Source: JACKNG01 sp040220855 | GTDB lineage: Bacteria; Pseudomonadota; Gammaproteobacteria; Ga0077536 | DNA: 64,000 bases | Reading direction: 5' to 3' | Assembly (NCBI GenBank): GCA_040220855.1 | Contig: JAVJVZ010000023.1 | Location: 31,752 to 95,751 of the forward strand | Shown here: one piece after another, positions 24,774-33,931 of the stretch | Position numbering within the stretch: position 1 is the first letter of the stretch | Layout of the letters: every line of letters begins with the position of its first letter | Notes under the pieces: generated by a model | Databases searched by the model: none | What the model was told of the DNA's origin: nothing | The model's input: only the letters and a program-made list of their open reading frames with translations | Made by a program: the position numbers and the translations under genes

Positions 24774-25556
24774 ATGACGCGCATCCTCACCGCCCTCGTC
24801 GTCCTCGTCGCCGGTCACACCGCCACGGCACAGCAATCCGCCGTCGACGTGTGGGAGACGCTGCTGCGTCCACACCACTTTCCGGAGGTCGAAATCATCG
24901 AGGACGGCAGCGTCATCGAACTCTCCACGCCTTACCGTTCCGAGGACGCCGCCTTCACCCCGGTACGCATCAAGGCGCGCATTCCGCAGACGCCGGAACG
25001 CTACATCGAAGCCATCCACCTGTTCGTCGACCTGAACCCCGAACCCAAGGTCGGCACCTTCACCTTCACCCCCGCGGCCGGCAGCGCCGACCTCGCATTG
25101 CGCATCCGCATCGACAAGTACACCGACGTGCGCGCGGTCGCGGTCCTCAATACCGGCGAGCACTACATGGCGAAGAGCTACGTCAAGGCCCAGGGCGGCT
25201 GCGCGATCCCGGTCGCCATCGACTACAAGCAGGCGATGTCCGGCCTCGGGAAGGTTCAGCTGCGCACCCTCGACGGTGACGACGCGGACGGCATCGCGAC
25301 CCAGTTGCGCGTCCGTCATCCGAACTTCACCGGCATGCAGATGGACTACAAGATCTACGCGGTGCGGCCGGCGCACTACGTCAACTCGATCCGCGTATTG
25401 CTGAACGGCGAGCCGGTGATGACGGCCGAGACGGGCATCTCGATTAGCGAGGATCCGAGCTTCCGCTTCTTCCTCGCGCCGCAGGCGAGTGGCGAATTGA
25501 GCGCGGAGATCACCGACACCAAGGGCAACAGCTGGACCGAGAAGCTGACGCTCTGA
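24774..25556 (+). CDS. SoxYZ-like sulfur carrier (fused SoxY-SoxZ)
   Basis: Periplasmic fusion of SoxY-like and SoxZ-like domains, the type usually found with quinoprotein dehydrogenases (TIGR04557-like). A signal peptide covers residues 1-20. The SoxY part includes RYIEAIHLFVDLNPEPKVGTFTF and the carrier cysteine in KAQGGCAIPV near residue 145. The SoxZ part starts around residue 175 with RHPNFTGMQMDYKIYAVRPAHYVNSIRVLLNGEPVM and ends in a FRFFLAP...TDTKGNSW strand. The 260-residue length fits the fusion. No Sox enzymes or quinoprotein dehydrogenase are nearby, so it is an orphan here. GGAG lies eight bases before the chosen ATG. Confidence 0.85.
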   Translation: MTRILTALVVLVAGHTATAQQSAVDVWETLLRPHHFPEVEIIEDGSVIELSTPYRSEDAAFTPVRIKARIPQTPERYIEAIHLFVDLNPEPKVGTFTFTPAAGSADLALRIRIDKYTDVRAVAVLNTGEHYMAKSYVKAQGGCAIPVAIDYKQAMSGLGKVQLRTLDGDDADGIATQLRVRHPNFTGMQMDYKIYAVRPAHYVNSIRVLLNGEPVMTAETGISISEDPSFRFFLAPQASGELSAEITDTKGNSWTEKLTL

Positions 25557-25566
25557 GCCGCGCTAC

Positions 25567-26535
25567 TCAGGCGCGCGTGACGTGCGGCGCGCGGAGCGCG
25601 GCAAGCGTTTCGTCGACCAGGCGCGTCACGATCTCGGCCGCCGGTGGCGCGTCGTGCAGCAGGTCCGCCGCTTCGCCGACGATCACCGGCGCGACATCGA
25701 CGTCGCCGTCCTCGACCGCACGTTCGAAGGTGACGCGCTCGCTCGCTAGGCGCGCGGCGAACGCCGCCGGATCGGCGGCATACCTGCGCGTAGTCGCGTT
25801 GCGCAGTGTGCGGAGCGCGTAGCCGGGCGGCCACGCCCAGCCACGTAACAGGTCGAACACCGCGCCCTGCTCGGTGTCGTCCCCGCCCGCGGCGAGCGCG
25901 GCGCGGCGCGCGGCGGCGCTGGCGAGGCTCTCGGCACTCACGTAGAAGCGACTGCCGAGCATGGCACCGTGCGCGCCGAGCACGAGGGCAGCGGCGATGC
26001 CGCGGCCGTCACCGATGCCGCCGGCGGCAACCACGGGGTGCGCCCCGGCGACATCGACGATTGCCGGAACCAGCGGCAGGGTCGCGCGGCGTCCGCCATG
26101 TCCGCCCGCTTCGCCGCCCTGGGCGACGATGACATCGGCGCCGGCGTCGAGCGCGGCAAGCGCCTGCGTGAGCGTCTGAACCTGCGCGATCACGCGGACG
26201 CCGGCAGCATGCACGCGCGCCGCCCACGGGGCGACGTCACCGAAAGAGAGCAGTATCGCGGCCACGCCGTGCTCGAGCGCACGGTCGAGCAGCGCCGGGC
26301 ACGCGGCCAACCGCCAGGTGATGAAGCCGACACCGATGCGCACGCCACCGGCCTGTGCGAGCTCGGCGCCAAGCCATTCCGGATCGCCGTAGCCGCCGCC
26401 GATCAGTCCGAGGCCGCCGGCGCGGCTGACGGCGGCCGCCAGCGCGCCGCCGGCAACACCGGCCATCGGTGCCGACAGCACCGGGTAGCGGATGCCGAGC
26501 AGCGTACACAGCGGGGTGGAGAGCACGGGCGCCAT
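25567..26535 (-). CDS. Nitronate monooxygenase family protein
   Basis: FMN-dependent TIM-barrel enzyme of the nitronate monooxygenase (2-nitropropane dioxygenase) family. Signatures: YPVLSAPMAGVAGGALAAAVSRAGGLGLIGGGYG at the N-terminus, GVRVIAQVQTLTQALAALDAGADVIVAQGGEAGGHGG with the catalytic-site His region near residue 145, and PVVAAGGIGDGRGIAAALVLGAHGAMLGSRF for FMN phosphate binding. The 322-residue length is normal. The start at 26535 gives the usual N-terminus; the frame continues upstream without motif support. It diverges from the CoA-transferase gene at 26660. Confidence 0.88.
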   Translation of the reverse strand: MAPVLSTPLCTLLGIRYPVLSAPMAGVAGGALAAAVSRAGGLGLIGGGYGDPEWLGAELAQAGGVRIGVGFITWRLAACPALLDRALEHGVAAILLSFGDVAPWAARVHAAGVRVIAQVQTLTQALAALDAGADVIVAQGGEAGGHGGRRATLPLVPAIVDVAGAHPVVAAGGIGDGRGIAAALVLGAHGAMLGSRFYVSAESLASAAARRAALAAGGDDTEQGAVFDLLRGWAWPPGYALRTLRNATTRRYAADPAAFAARLASERVTFERAVEDGDVDVAPVIVGEAADLLHDAPPAAEIVTRLVDETLAALRAPHVTRA

Positions 26536-26659
26536 GACGCCATTCTCGCCGGCGCCGCGCCGTCTGCCCAGCCGCCGCGGGCCGGCATCCGCCATCTCGG
26601 CTACACTGCGCGCCGTTTCCCGTCCTCGTTCAGCCAGCCCCCGCGCAGGAAGGCCCGCC

Positions 26660-27856
26660 ATGTTCGACCGCAATTTCATCGTCCTCGAGCTCGCCAACAT
26701 CCTCGCCGGCCCGGTCACCACGATGGCCTTCGCCGAGCTCGGCGCACGCGTCGTCAAGGTCGAGAATCCGGGTACCCGCGGTGATGCCACGCGTGGCTGG
26801 AAGCTCGGCACCGAGCCGGGCGACACCGACGTCTCGGGCTATTTCTCCTGCGCCAACTGGGGCAAGGAATCCATTGCCGTCGACGTCACCTGCGCCGCTG
26901 GCCAGGCACTCGTGCACGATCTCGCGGCCCGCGCCGATATCGTGGTGGCGAGCTTCAAGCCCGGCGACGAGGTCAAGCTGGGGCTCGACTACACCACGCT
27001 CTCGGCGCGCAACCCGCGCCTCGTCTACGGCCAGATCACTGCCTATGGCCCACGCGACCCGCGGCCCGGCTTCGATGCCATCCTGCAGGCCGAGGCCGGC
27101 TTCACCTACCTCAACGGCGAGCCCGACGGTCCGCCGACCAAGATGCCGGTGGCGCTGGTCGACCTGCTGCTCGCGCACCAGCTGAAGGAGGCGCTGCTGC
27201 TCGCCCTGCTCAAGCGCGAGCGGACCGGCCAGGGCTCCTACGTCTGCACCTCGCTGTTCGAGGCCGCGGTGGCATCGCTCGCCAACCAGGCCACCAACTA
27301 CCTGGTCGGTGGCGTGGTGCCGCAACGCATGGGCTCCGAACACCCCAACATCGTGCCCTACGGCTCGATCCTCGCCTGCGCCGACGGCCGCGAGCTGGTC
27401 ATCGCCGCGGCTACCGAGCGCCAGTACCGCGAGCTCGTGCGCGCGATGGGCCTGCCCGAACTCGCCGACGATCCGGCCTTCGCCACCGGCCAGCAGCGCG
27501 TGCGCGAGCGCGAGCGCCTGCTGGCGCGCATCCGCGCGCGCGCCGCCGAGCTCGACTCGGGCGATCTCGCCGCGCGCCTCGAGCGGGCCAAGGTCCCGTT
27601 CGGTTTCGTCAACGACATGGCGGCCGTGTTCGAGCAGCCGGGCGCACGGCGCCTGCTGCTCGAAGGCGCGGTCGACGGCCGTACGCTGCGTGGCGTGCGT
27701 ACGCTGGCTTTCGACGGTGATGCCGCGACGCTCGTCGCGCCCGCACCGCCGCCCCACTACGACGCCCACCGCGCGGCCGTACTCGGCGATCTCCTCGGCC
27801 ATGACGACGCCGCCATCGCGGCACTCGCTGCCAGCGGTGCGTTCGGCCCGACCTGA
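26660..27856 (+). CDS. CaiB/BaiF-family CoA-transferase
   Basis: Class III CoA-transferase that moves CoA between acyl groups through an aspartyl-CoA intermediate. FIVLELANILAGPVTTMAFAELGARVVKVENP is the family N-terminus, and the catalytic Asp is in MPVALVDLLLAHQ near residue 165, followed by the conserved RTGQGSYVCTSLFEAAV. The 398-residue length is typical of the interlaced dimer subunits. AGGAAGG precedes the ATG by about seven bases. It stands alone between the nitronate monooxygenase and a signalling protein, so donor and acceptor acids are unknown. Two further CaiB proteins occur at 43545 and 45975. Confidence 0.9.
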   Translation: MFDRNFIVLELANILAGPVTTMAFAELGARVVKVENPGTRGDATRGWKLGTEPGDTDVSGYFSCANWGKESIAVDVTCAAGQALVHDLAARADIVVASFKPGDEVKLGLDYTTLSARNPRLVYGQITAYGPRDPRPGFDAILQAEAGFTYLNGEPDGPPTKMPVALVDLLLAHQLKEALLLALLKRERTGQGSYVCTSLFEAAVASLANQATNYLVGGVVPQRMGSEHPNIVPYGSILACADGRELVIAAATERQYRELVRAMGLPELADDPAFATGQQRVRERERLLARIRARAAELDSGDLAARLERAKVPFGFVNDMAAVFEQPGARRLLLEGAVDGRTLRGVRTLAFDGDAATLVAPAPPPHYDAHRAAVLGDLLGHDDAAIAALAASGAFGPT

Positions 27857-27986
27857 AGTCCCCGGCTACCCCGTCCGGGGCAGGACCGGTCACGCGTCGG
27901 CGCCCCTGCTCAAGCCTGCCCGCGCCGCGCCGCCATAGCCCGAGACGCACCGAGAACGTGCACGCGTCCCGCGCAACGGGACAGGG

Positions 27987-30900
27987 ATGTCAGGGCGGCG
28001 ACCAACGGCATGCCCTGCGGATGGTCATGGCTACTGGACCGGAGCAACGCGCTTGGACGACAAGGTCAGGATCTCGGAATACCTGTTCGCAGCGGCCTTC
28101 GAGGCCGTCGACGACGCCATCGTCATTCTCGACGCCGACGGCGACGTCGTGCACCTGAACCGCCACGCGGCGACCCTGCTCGGCTGCGCCCAGGGCACGG
28201 CCCGTGGCCAGGGTTGGCGCCAGGTACTGCGACTCGCCGGCGGCAACGGTGCGCCGACGCTGGCGCTGACCGCCGCCGGCCTTCTCCCGCCTGGCCTTCA
28301 CGTGGTTGCCATCGAGGGGCGCCCGGGGTTGTGCGAAATTGCCGTCAGCGCGCTCGACGACCCGGTGCCCGGGACATTGCTGCGCATGACCGCGGCGGAG
28401 ACCACGGGCGTTTCGACCACCCATCAGCAATCGCTGCTGCAGCTGGCGCTGGAGAATGGCCGCCAGGGGCTGTGGGAGTGGGAGCCGCAAGCGGACCGCC
28501 TGCGCTTCTCGCGTGAATGGTACGCCTTGTTCGGCCACGCACCCGGTTCGGTGCGCACGTTGCGCGGCGACCTGCAGCAATTGCTGCACCCCGACTCGGT
28601 CGCCGCCGGCCGTGCCGCCCTGTTGAGCATGCTGCGCGGCGAACGCGAGGATTTCGAAGTCGAACACCGCCTGCGCCACGCCGCCGGGCACTGGATCGAC
28701 ATCCTCTCACGTGGTCGCTGCGTGGCGCGCGACGCGACCGGAGAGGCCATCCTGGTGGTCGGCACGCACGTCGACATCACTGCGCTGAAGGACACCGAAC
28801 AACGTCTGCTCGAATCACGCCGGCTGCTCGAGACCGTCATCGACGCCTTTCCACAGCGCGTGTTCTGGAAGGACGCCGATGGCCGCTACCTGGGCGCCAA
28901 CGGCCGCTTTGCCCGCGATGCCGGACACGACAAACCCTCGTCGCTGCTCGGTCTCGGCATCGACGCCGTCGACTGGCCGATGCCGCTCGCCGCGGTCAAT
29001 GCAGAGGAACGCGAGTTGCTTAGCGGCGCGGTCGACAAGGTCATGGTGCGCCGGCGCCTGAGCCCGGTGCGCGGCGAACCGTTCTGGGCCGAGACGATCA
29101 AGGTCGCGATCCCGGGCGCTGACGGCCGGCCCATCGGCGTGCTCGGCATGTACGACGACATCACCGAGCGACGCGAGCGCGAACTGCACATGCGCACCAT
29201 CGCCGAGGCCTTCACCGCGGCCGGCGAGACGCGCCTGCTCGATGCGCTGGCGCGCGCCAGCGCAGTGCTCGCCGGCGCCGACTACGCCTTCGTCGCGCGG
29301 CTCGATGCCGATGGAACGCAGGCCCAGGCGAGTGCCTGCCACCCCCTCGACGCGCCCTTGCGGGACGCCGTCTACGCGCTCGCCGGCACGCCCTGCGCAA
29401 GCGCCGTCAACGGTGCTGGCTGCGCCATCGAGCACGGTGCCGCGCGCGCCTATCCTGACGACCCGCTGTTGAGAGAACTCGGCATCGAGGGCTACGTCGG
29501 CCGGCGGCTCGAAGCCGCCGACGGCCGTGCCGTCGGCCTGTTCGTGCTCCTGTTCCGCAGTCGGGTCGCACATCTCGAACACGTCGACACCGTCATCGAC
29601 ATCTTCGCCGGGCGCGCCACCGCGGAACTCGAGCGCGAACGTGCGCTGAACGATCTGCGCACCTCCGAACAGCGCCTCGAAACCGCCATCGCGCACGGTG
29701 GCCAGGACGTGTGGGAGTGGTCGCCTGCCGACGACAGCCTGAGCATCATCGGCACCGGCTTCGGCGGCCTCGGCATCGACAGCGGGGCCGCCCTGCGCGG
29801 TCGCATCCATCCCGACGACCTTGCAGTACAGAAGCGTGCCCTCGCCGACTACTATCATGGCCGCAGCGAATACTACGAGTACGAGGCGCGCATCCGGCAT
29901 GCCGCCGGCGACTACCGCTGGATGCTGGTACGGGGACAGACGGCCACGCGCGACGCCGCGGGGCGCGTCGCGCGCATCATCGGAACGGTCACCGACATCT
30001 CCGCCCTCAAGCAGGCGCAGCACGCGGCAGAGTCCTCGCAGCAGTTCCTCTCACTGGTGATCGACACCGTGCCGCAGGCAATCTTCTGGCAGGACCGGTC
30101 ATTCCGCTACCGTGGCTGCAACCAGCGCTTCGCCGAACTCGCCGGCGTCGCCGCGCCCGACGACCTGGTCGGGCTCGACGATCACGCATTGTGGTGGCAC
30201 GAAGCGACCCCGACGTTCCAGGCCGAGGACCAGGCACTCATCGACGGCTCGCTGCCCAGCGTGCGCGGCGAGCAGGCGTTGCGCCTGCCTGACGGCAGCG
30301 ACAAGTGGTTCGAGACGGTGAAGGTCCCGATGCGCGGCGCCGACGGCACCATCATCGGCGTGCTCGGCGCGGTCCACGACATCACCACGCGCCGCCAGGC
30401 CGAAGACGCCGCGCGCCACCTGGCCTGTTTCGATCCCCTCACCGGACTGCCCAACCGGCGCGACTTCACCGCGCGGCTGGAGGCGAGCCTGGCGCGCGCG
30501 CGGCGCCATCGCCGCAAGGGGGCGCTGCTGTTCATCGACCTCGACCAGTTCAAGCAGATCAACGATACCCTGGGACACTCGGTAGGTGACGCACTGCTGC
30601 AGGCAGTCGCCAAGCGCCTCGAGAACGTGACCCGCCAGGAGGACACCGTGGCCCGGCTCGGTGGGGACGAGTTCGTCGTCCTGCTGCCGGCAGACGTCGA
30701 CGGTAACAGCGAGTGCGCCCGGCACGCACAGCGCGTTGCAGACAAGATTCACGCCACCCTGCGCCAGCCGTTCCAGTTCGAGCACCACCAGTTCCACGTC
30801 ACCCCGACCATCGGCATCTCGCTGTTTCCGGATGGCGACAAGGACGTCGACGACGTCCTCAAGGAGGCCGATACCGCGATGTACAGCGGCAAGGCCGCCG

Positions 30901-31727
30901 GCCGCGGCGTGACCCGCTTCTTCCGTCGCGAGATGGAGGAAGCCGCGCAGCGCCGGCTGCGCATCGAAGGCGATCTGCGCAAGGCCATCGTGCGCGAAGA
31001 GTTCCAGCTCTGTTTCCAGCCACAGGTCGACGCCGCCGGTTACGTCTCCGGCGTCGAGGTCCTGCTGCGCTGGCAGCATCCCGAGCACGGCACCATCTCG
31101 CCGGCCGATTTCGTCCCCATCGCCGAGGAACGGGGGCTCATTGTCGACATCGGGCGCTGGGTGCTCGACGCCGCGTTCGACCGCATGCGCGACTGGCTCG
31201 AGCATGGCCGCGCCGACGTCGGCGAGATTGCCATCAACGTCAGCTCACGCCAGTTCCGCTGCGAGGATTTCTACAATGACGTCGAGCGCCTGCTGCTTGC
31301 CCACCGTATCCCGCCGCAGCGGGTGGTCTTCGAGATCACCGAGGGCACCGTGGTCGAAGACGTCGAGGCGACCATCGCCATCATGGAACGCCTGCGTCGT
31401 CTCGGCATTCGCTTCGCCATCGACGATTTCGGGACCGGTTACTCCTCCCTCGCCTACCTCAAGCGCCTGCCCATCGACCAGCTCAAGATCGACCGTTCGT
31501 TCATCTCCGACATCGGTCGCGACAGCAACGACGAAGTGATCTGCCAGACCATCGTCGCGATGAGCCAGCACCTGCGCCTGCAGACCATCGCGGAAGGCGT
31601 GGAGACCGCCGAGCAGTACAACTTCCTGACCCGCCTGCGCTGTCACGGCTACCAGGGCTACCTGTTCCTGCCGCCGAGCGACGAGGCGACCTTCCTCGAT
31701 TTCTGCGCGCGCGCCAATCGGCGCTGA
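27987..31727 (+). CDS. PAS/GAF sensor with GGDEF and EAL domains
   Basis: Cytoplasmic cyclic-di-GMP signalling protein of 1246 residues, with no membrane helix seen. In order: PAS (about 35-95), PAS with PAC (140-270, ending VVGTHVDITALKDTE), PAS (275-400), GAF (405-555), PAS (560-680), PAS (685-805), GGDEF (about 810-970, intact ARLGGDEFVVLL), EAL (about 985-1240). The EAL signature reads EVLLRW and the metal-binding DDFGTGYSSLAYLKRLPIDQLKID is intact, so both synthesis and hydrolysis are possible. The start may instead be a TTG at 28053, which has GGAG eight bases upstream. Alone in its transcript. Confidence 0.9.
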   Translation: MSGRRPTACPADGHGYWTGATRLDDKVRISEYLFAAAFEAVDDAIVILDADGDVVHLNRHAATLLGCAQGTARGQGWRQVLRLAGGNGAPTLALTAAGLLPPGLHVVAIEGRPGLCEIAVSALDDPVPGTLLRMTAAETTGVSTTHQQSLLQLALENGRQGLWEWEPQADRLRFSREWYALFGHAPGSVRTLRGDLQQLLHPDSVAAGRAALLSMLRGEREDFEVEHRLRHAAGHWIDILSRGRCVARDATGEAILVVGTHVDITALKDTEQRLLESRRLLETVIDAFPQRVFWKDADGRYLGANGRFARDAGHDKPSSLLGLGIDAVDWPMPLAAVNAEERELLSGAVDKVMVRRRLSPVRGEPFWAETIKVAIPGADGRPIGVLGMYDDITERRERELHMRTIAEAFTAAGETRLLDALARASAVLAGADYAFVARLDADGTQAQASACHPLDAPLRDAVYALAGTPCASAVNGAGCAIEHGAARAYPDDPLLRELGIEGYVGRRLEAADGRAVGLFVLLFRSRVAHLEHVDTVIDIFAGRATAELERERALNDLRTSEQRLETAIAHGGQDVWEWSPADDSLSIIGTGFGGLGIDSGAALRGRIHPDDLAVQKRALADYYHGRSEYYEYEARIRHAAGDYRWMLVRGQTATRDAAGRVARIIGTVTDISALKQAQHAAESSQQFLSLVIDTVPQAIFWQDRSFRYRGCNQRFAELAGVAAPDDLVGLDDHALWWHEATPTFQAEDQALIDGSLPSVRGEQALRLPDGSDKWFETVKVPMRGADGTIIGVLGAVHDITTRRQAEDAARHLACFDPLTGLPNRRDFTARLEASLARARRHRRKGALLFIDLDQFKQINDTLGHSVGDALLQAVAKRLENVTRQEDTVARLGGDEFVVLLPADVDGNSECARHAQRVADKIHATLRQPFQFEHHQFHVTPTIGISLFPDGDKDVDDVLKEADTAMYSGKAAGRGVTRFFRREMEEAAQRRLRIEGDLRKAIVREEFQLCFQPQVDAAGYVSGVEVLLRWQHPEHGTISPADFVPIAEERGLIVDIGRWVLDAAFDRMRDWLEHGRADVGEIAINVSSRQFRCEDFYNDVERLLLAHRIPPQRVVFEITEGTVVEDVEATIAIMERLRRLGIRFAIDDFGTGYSSLAYLKRLPIDQLKIDRSFISDIGRDSNDEVICQTIVAMSQHLRLQTIAEGVETAEQYNFLTRLRCHGYQGYLFLPPSDEATFLDFCARANRR

Positions 31728-31903
31728 GGCGGCGGCGCAGGCGCACACGCGAGACCCGCGGTGGCGCGCCTCGGCGTCACCGTGCGGGGCGTCCGGCACC
31801 CGGCGCGCAGCGGCGCGACATGGAGGCTGCCGGCGGTTCCGGCGACGTCACCCGGGCCGTGCCGGACGCCGCGAGGCGCACGAAGGCGACCTTTCACGCG
31901 CGC

Positions 31904-32719
31904 TCAGCGCGCCAGCCACTCCTCCAGCAGCGCGTTGATCGCAGCAGGGCGGTCGAGCGGCAGCCAGTGCCCGGCGCCCTCGAGGCGCTCGTAGCGCCAC
32001 GGGGCGTCGACGCAGGCAGCGGAGCCGACCATCTGTGCCTCCTCGAGGTAAGCGTCGGCGCTGCCCCATACACCCAGCGTGGGTACCGCGACCCGCGGGA
32101 AGTCGAGTCCACGGAAGGTCTGGGCCGGGTGGGCATTGGCGCGGTACCAATTGAGCGCCGCGGTGAGCGCCCCGGGGCGCGCCAGGTCGGCCGTCCAGCG
32201 CGCGCACTCCGGGTGGTGGCCGGTGAAGTCGCGCAGGAAGGCCCAGTCATCCGCGGCCAGCACGCGCTCGGCGAGATCCTCGAACTGGAACAGCAGCATG
32301 TACCACGAGCGCGCGCGCTGGCCGAGGCCGGCGCCGTAAAAGCATTGCGGGTGACCGACCGAGAGTGCCGTCAGCGAACCCAACCGATCGCCGTGCAGGG
32401 CGGCGAGCAGCCAGCCCAGCGAGGCGCCCCAGTCGTGGCTGACCACGTGCGCACGCGGGAGCGCGAGCGCATCGAGCAGGCCGACGACGTCGGCGAGCAG
32501 CACCGCCACGCGGTACTCGGCCACCGCCGCCGGTCGCGAGCTGGCGCCGAAGCCGCGCAGATCGGGCGCGATCACACGGTACCCGGCAGCGACCAGCGCC
32601 GGCACCTGGTGGCGCCACAGCGCCGCCGAATCGGGAAAGCCGTGCAGCAGCAGCACGGCCGGGCCGTCGCCCTCGTCGAGGTAGGCGAGTTCGATGCCAT
32701 TGACGTTCACGGTCGGCAT
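31904..32719 (-). CDS. Alpha/beta hydrolase (epoxide-hydrolase-like)
   Basis: Cytoplasmic alpha/beta-fold hydrolase. VLLLHGFPDSAALWRHQVPALVAAGYRVIAPDLRGFGASSRP is the family N-terminal half with the HGFP oxyanion motif. The nucleophile elbow reads VVSHDWGASLGW near residue 98, so the nucleophile is Asp, as in epoxide hydrolases and haloalkane dehalogenases. The acid lies near GVWGSADAYLE and the catalytic His in GAGHWLPLDRP. The 271-residue length is right. The start at 32719 (MPTVNVNGIELAYLDEG) fits the fold, although the ribosome site is weak. Divergent from the nitronate monooxygenase gene. Confidence 0.85.
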   Translation of the reverse strand: MPTVNVNGIELAYLDEGDGPAVLLLHGFPDSAALWRHQVPALVAAGYRVIAPDLRGFGASSRPAAVAEYRVAVLLADVVGLLDALALPRAHVVSHDWGASLGWLLAALHGDRLGSLTALSVGHPQCFYGAGLGQRARSWYMLLFQFEDLAERVLAADDWAFLRDFTGHHPECARWTADLARPGALTAALNWYRANAHPAQTFRGLDFPRVAVPTLGVWGSADAYLEEAQMVGSAACVDAPWRYERLEGAGHWLPLDRPAAINALLEEWLAR

Positions 32720-32873
32720 GGTCGGGGTGGACTCCGTTGGGGGGGACCCCACGATAACGGCGCGCAACGCCGCGGGCCAGGGCGCCGCGTCGGTGGCGGA
32801 AATACGAAACAATGGCGCTCCCGCGCCGGACGGCGCGGGTCCCCGCGGCAACCACCACCAGGAGGATACGCCC

Positions 32874-33857
32874 ATGCCGGACCTGCTCGATCGCCTGCAT
32901 ACTTCGGCCCCGCTGTGGAGCGCCGGCATGGGCGGTGGCCTTGCCGGCCCCGCGCTCACCGCCGCGGTCAGCGAGGCCGGCGGCTTCGGCGTACTCGGCT
33001 GTGGCGGCGGCCTGCCGCGCGCGGAAGTGTCGCGCCTGATCGCACAGACCCGCGCGCTGACCTCGCGGGCGTTCGGTGCCAACGTGATCCTGCCGATGTC
33101 CGACGGCAGCGACATCGAGGCCTGCTTCGACGCGCGCGTACCGGTGCTGGTGTTGTTCTGGGGCGATGTGCAGCCGTTCGTCGCCGACGCCCATCGCCGC
33201 GACATGTACGTCGTCGCGCAGTGCGGCGGTCCGGATGACGCCGTCGCCGCGGCGGATGCCGGCGTCGACGCCGTGATCGTGCAGGGCAGCGAAGCCGGCG
33301 GACACGTCAAGGCGCGGGCGCCGCTGGCCGAGACGGTGCCCGCGGCGGTCCGCGTGCTCGGACCCGTGCCCACCATTGCCGCCGGCGGCATCGCGACCGG
33401 CGCGGACATCGCCGACGCGCTCGCCCTCGGCGCACGCGGCGTGTCGCTGGGCACGCGATTCCTCGCCTGCAGCGAGGCCGCAGCGCACGACGACTACAAG
33501 GCCCGCGTGGTCGCCGCCGCGGCCGCCGACACACTCCTCACCGAACTGTTCGATATCGGCTGGCCGGCCGCCGCGCACCGTGTACTGCGCAACGCCGTCG
33601 TCTCGGCGTGGGAAGCAGCCGGCCGCCCGGCACCCGGCGCGCGCCCCGGCGAAGGCGAGGAAATCGGTACAATCGGCCGCGGCGAGTCGCAGGTGGTGGT
33701 GCCGCGCTACAGCGTGCTGCCGCCGGTGACGGATTTCGACGGCGACCTCGAAGCGGTGGCGCTCTACGCCGGCGAATCCGTCGACCGCATCGATGCGGTC
33801 GCCGATGCCGCCACGATCATGACGAACCTGATGGAAGAGCTGCGCGCCGCGACCTGA
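32874..33857 (+). CDS. Nitronate monooxygenase-like FMN protein
   Basis: Second NMO-fold protein, distinct from the one at 25567. The N-terminal APLWSAGMGGGLAGPALTAAVSEAGGFGVLGCGG, central DAGVDAVIVQGSEAGGHVKARAPLAE and the phosphate-binding PTIAAGGIATGADIADALALGARGVSLGTRF are in family order. The HVK after GSEAGG corresponds to the active-site His region. A strong GGAGG lies eight bases before the ATG at 32874. The acyl-CoA ligase gene follows 74 bp downstream in the same direction, so the two may act together, though enzymes of this fold also include enoyl-reductase-like members. Confidence 0.86.
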   Translation: MPDLLDRLHTSAPLWSAGMGGGLAGPALTAAVSEAGGFGVLGCGGGLPRAEVSRLIAQTRALTSRAFGANVILPMSDGSDIEACFDARVPVLVLFWGDVQPFVADAHRRDMYVVAQCGGPDDAVAAADAGVDAVIVQGSEAGGHVKARAPLAETVPAAVRVLGPVPTIAAGGIATGADIADALALGARGVSLGTRFLACSEAAAHDDYKARVVAAAAADTLLTELFDIGWPAAAHRVLRNAVVSAWEAAGRPAPGARPGEGEEIGTIGRGESQVVVPRYSVLPPVTDFDGDLEAVALYAGESVDRIDAVADAATIMTNLMEELRAAT

Positions 33858-33931
33858 GCCGCGGTGCGCGGCGACCTGGACGCCGCCCCGGCGCCCCCAC
33901 CCGAACCACGTTAACGACGACGGAACCGAGC

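Noticed and set aside
31728..31903. Small gene between the GGDEF/EAL gene and the hydrolase
   Set aside because: Short frames here have no ribosome sites and read as GC-rich noise.
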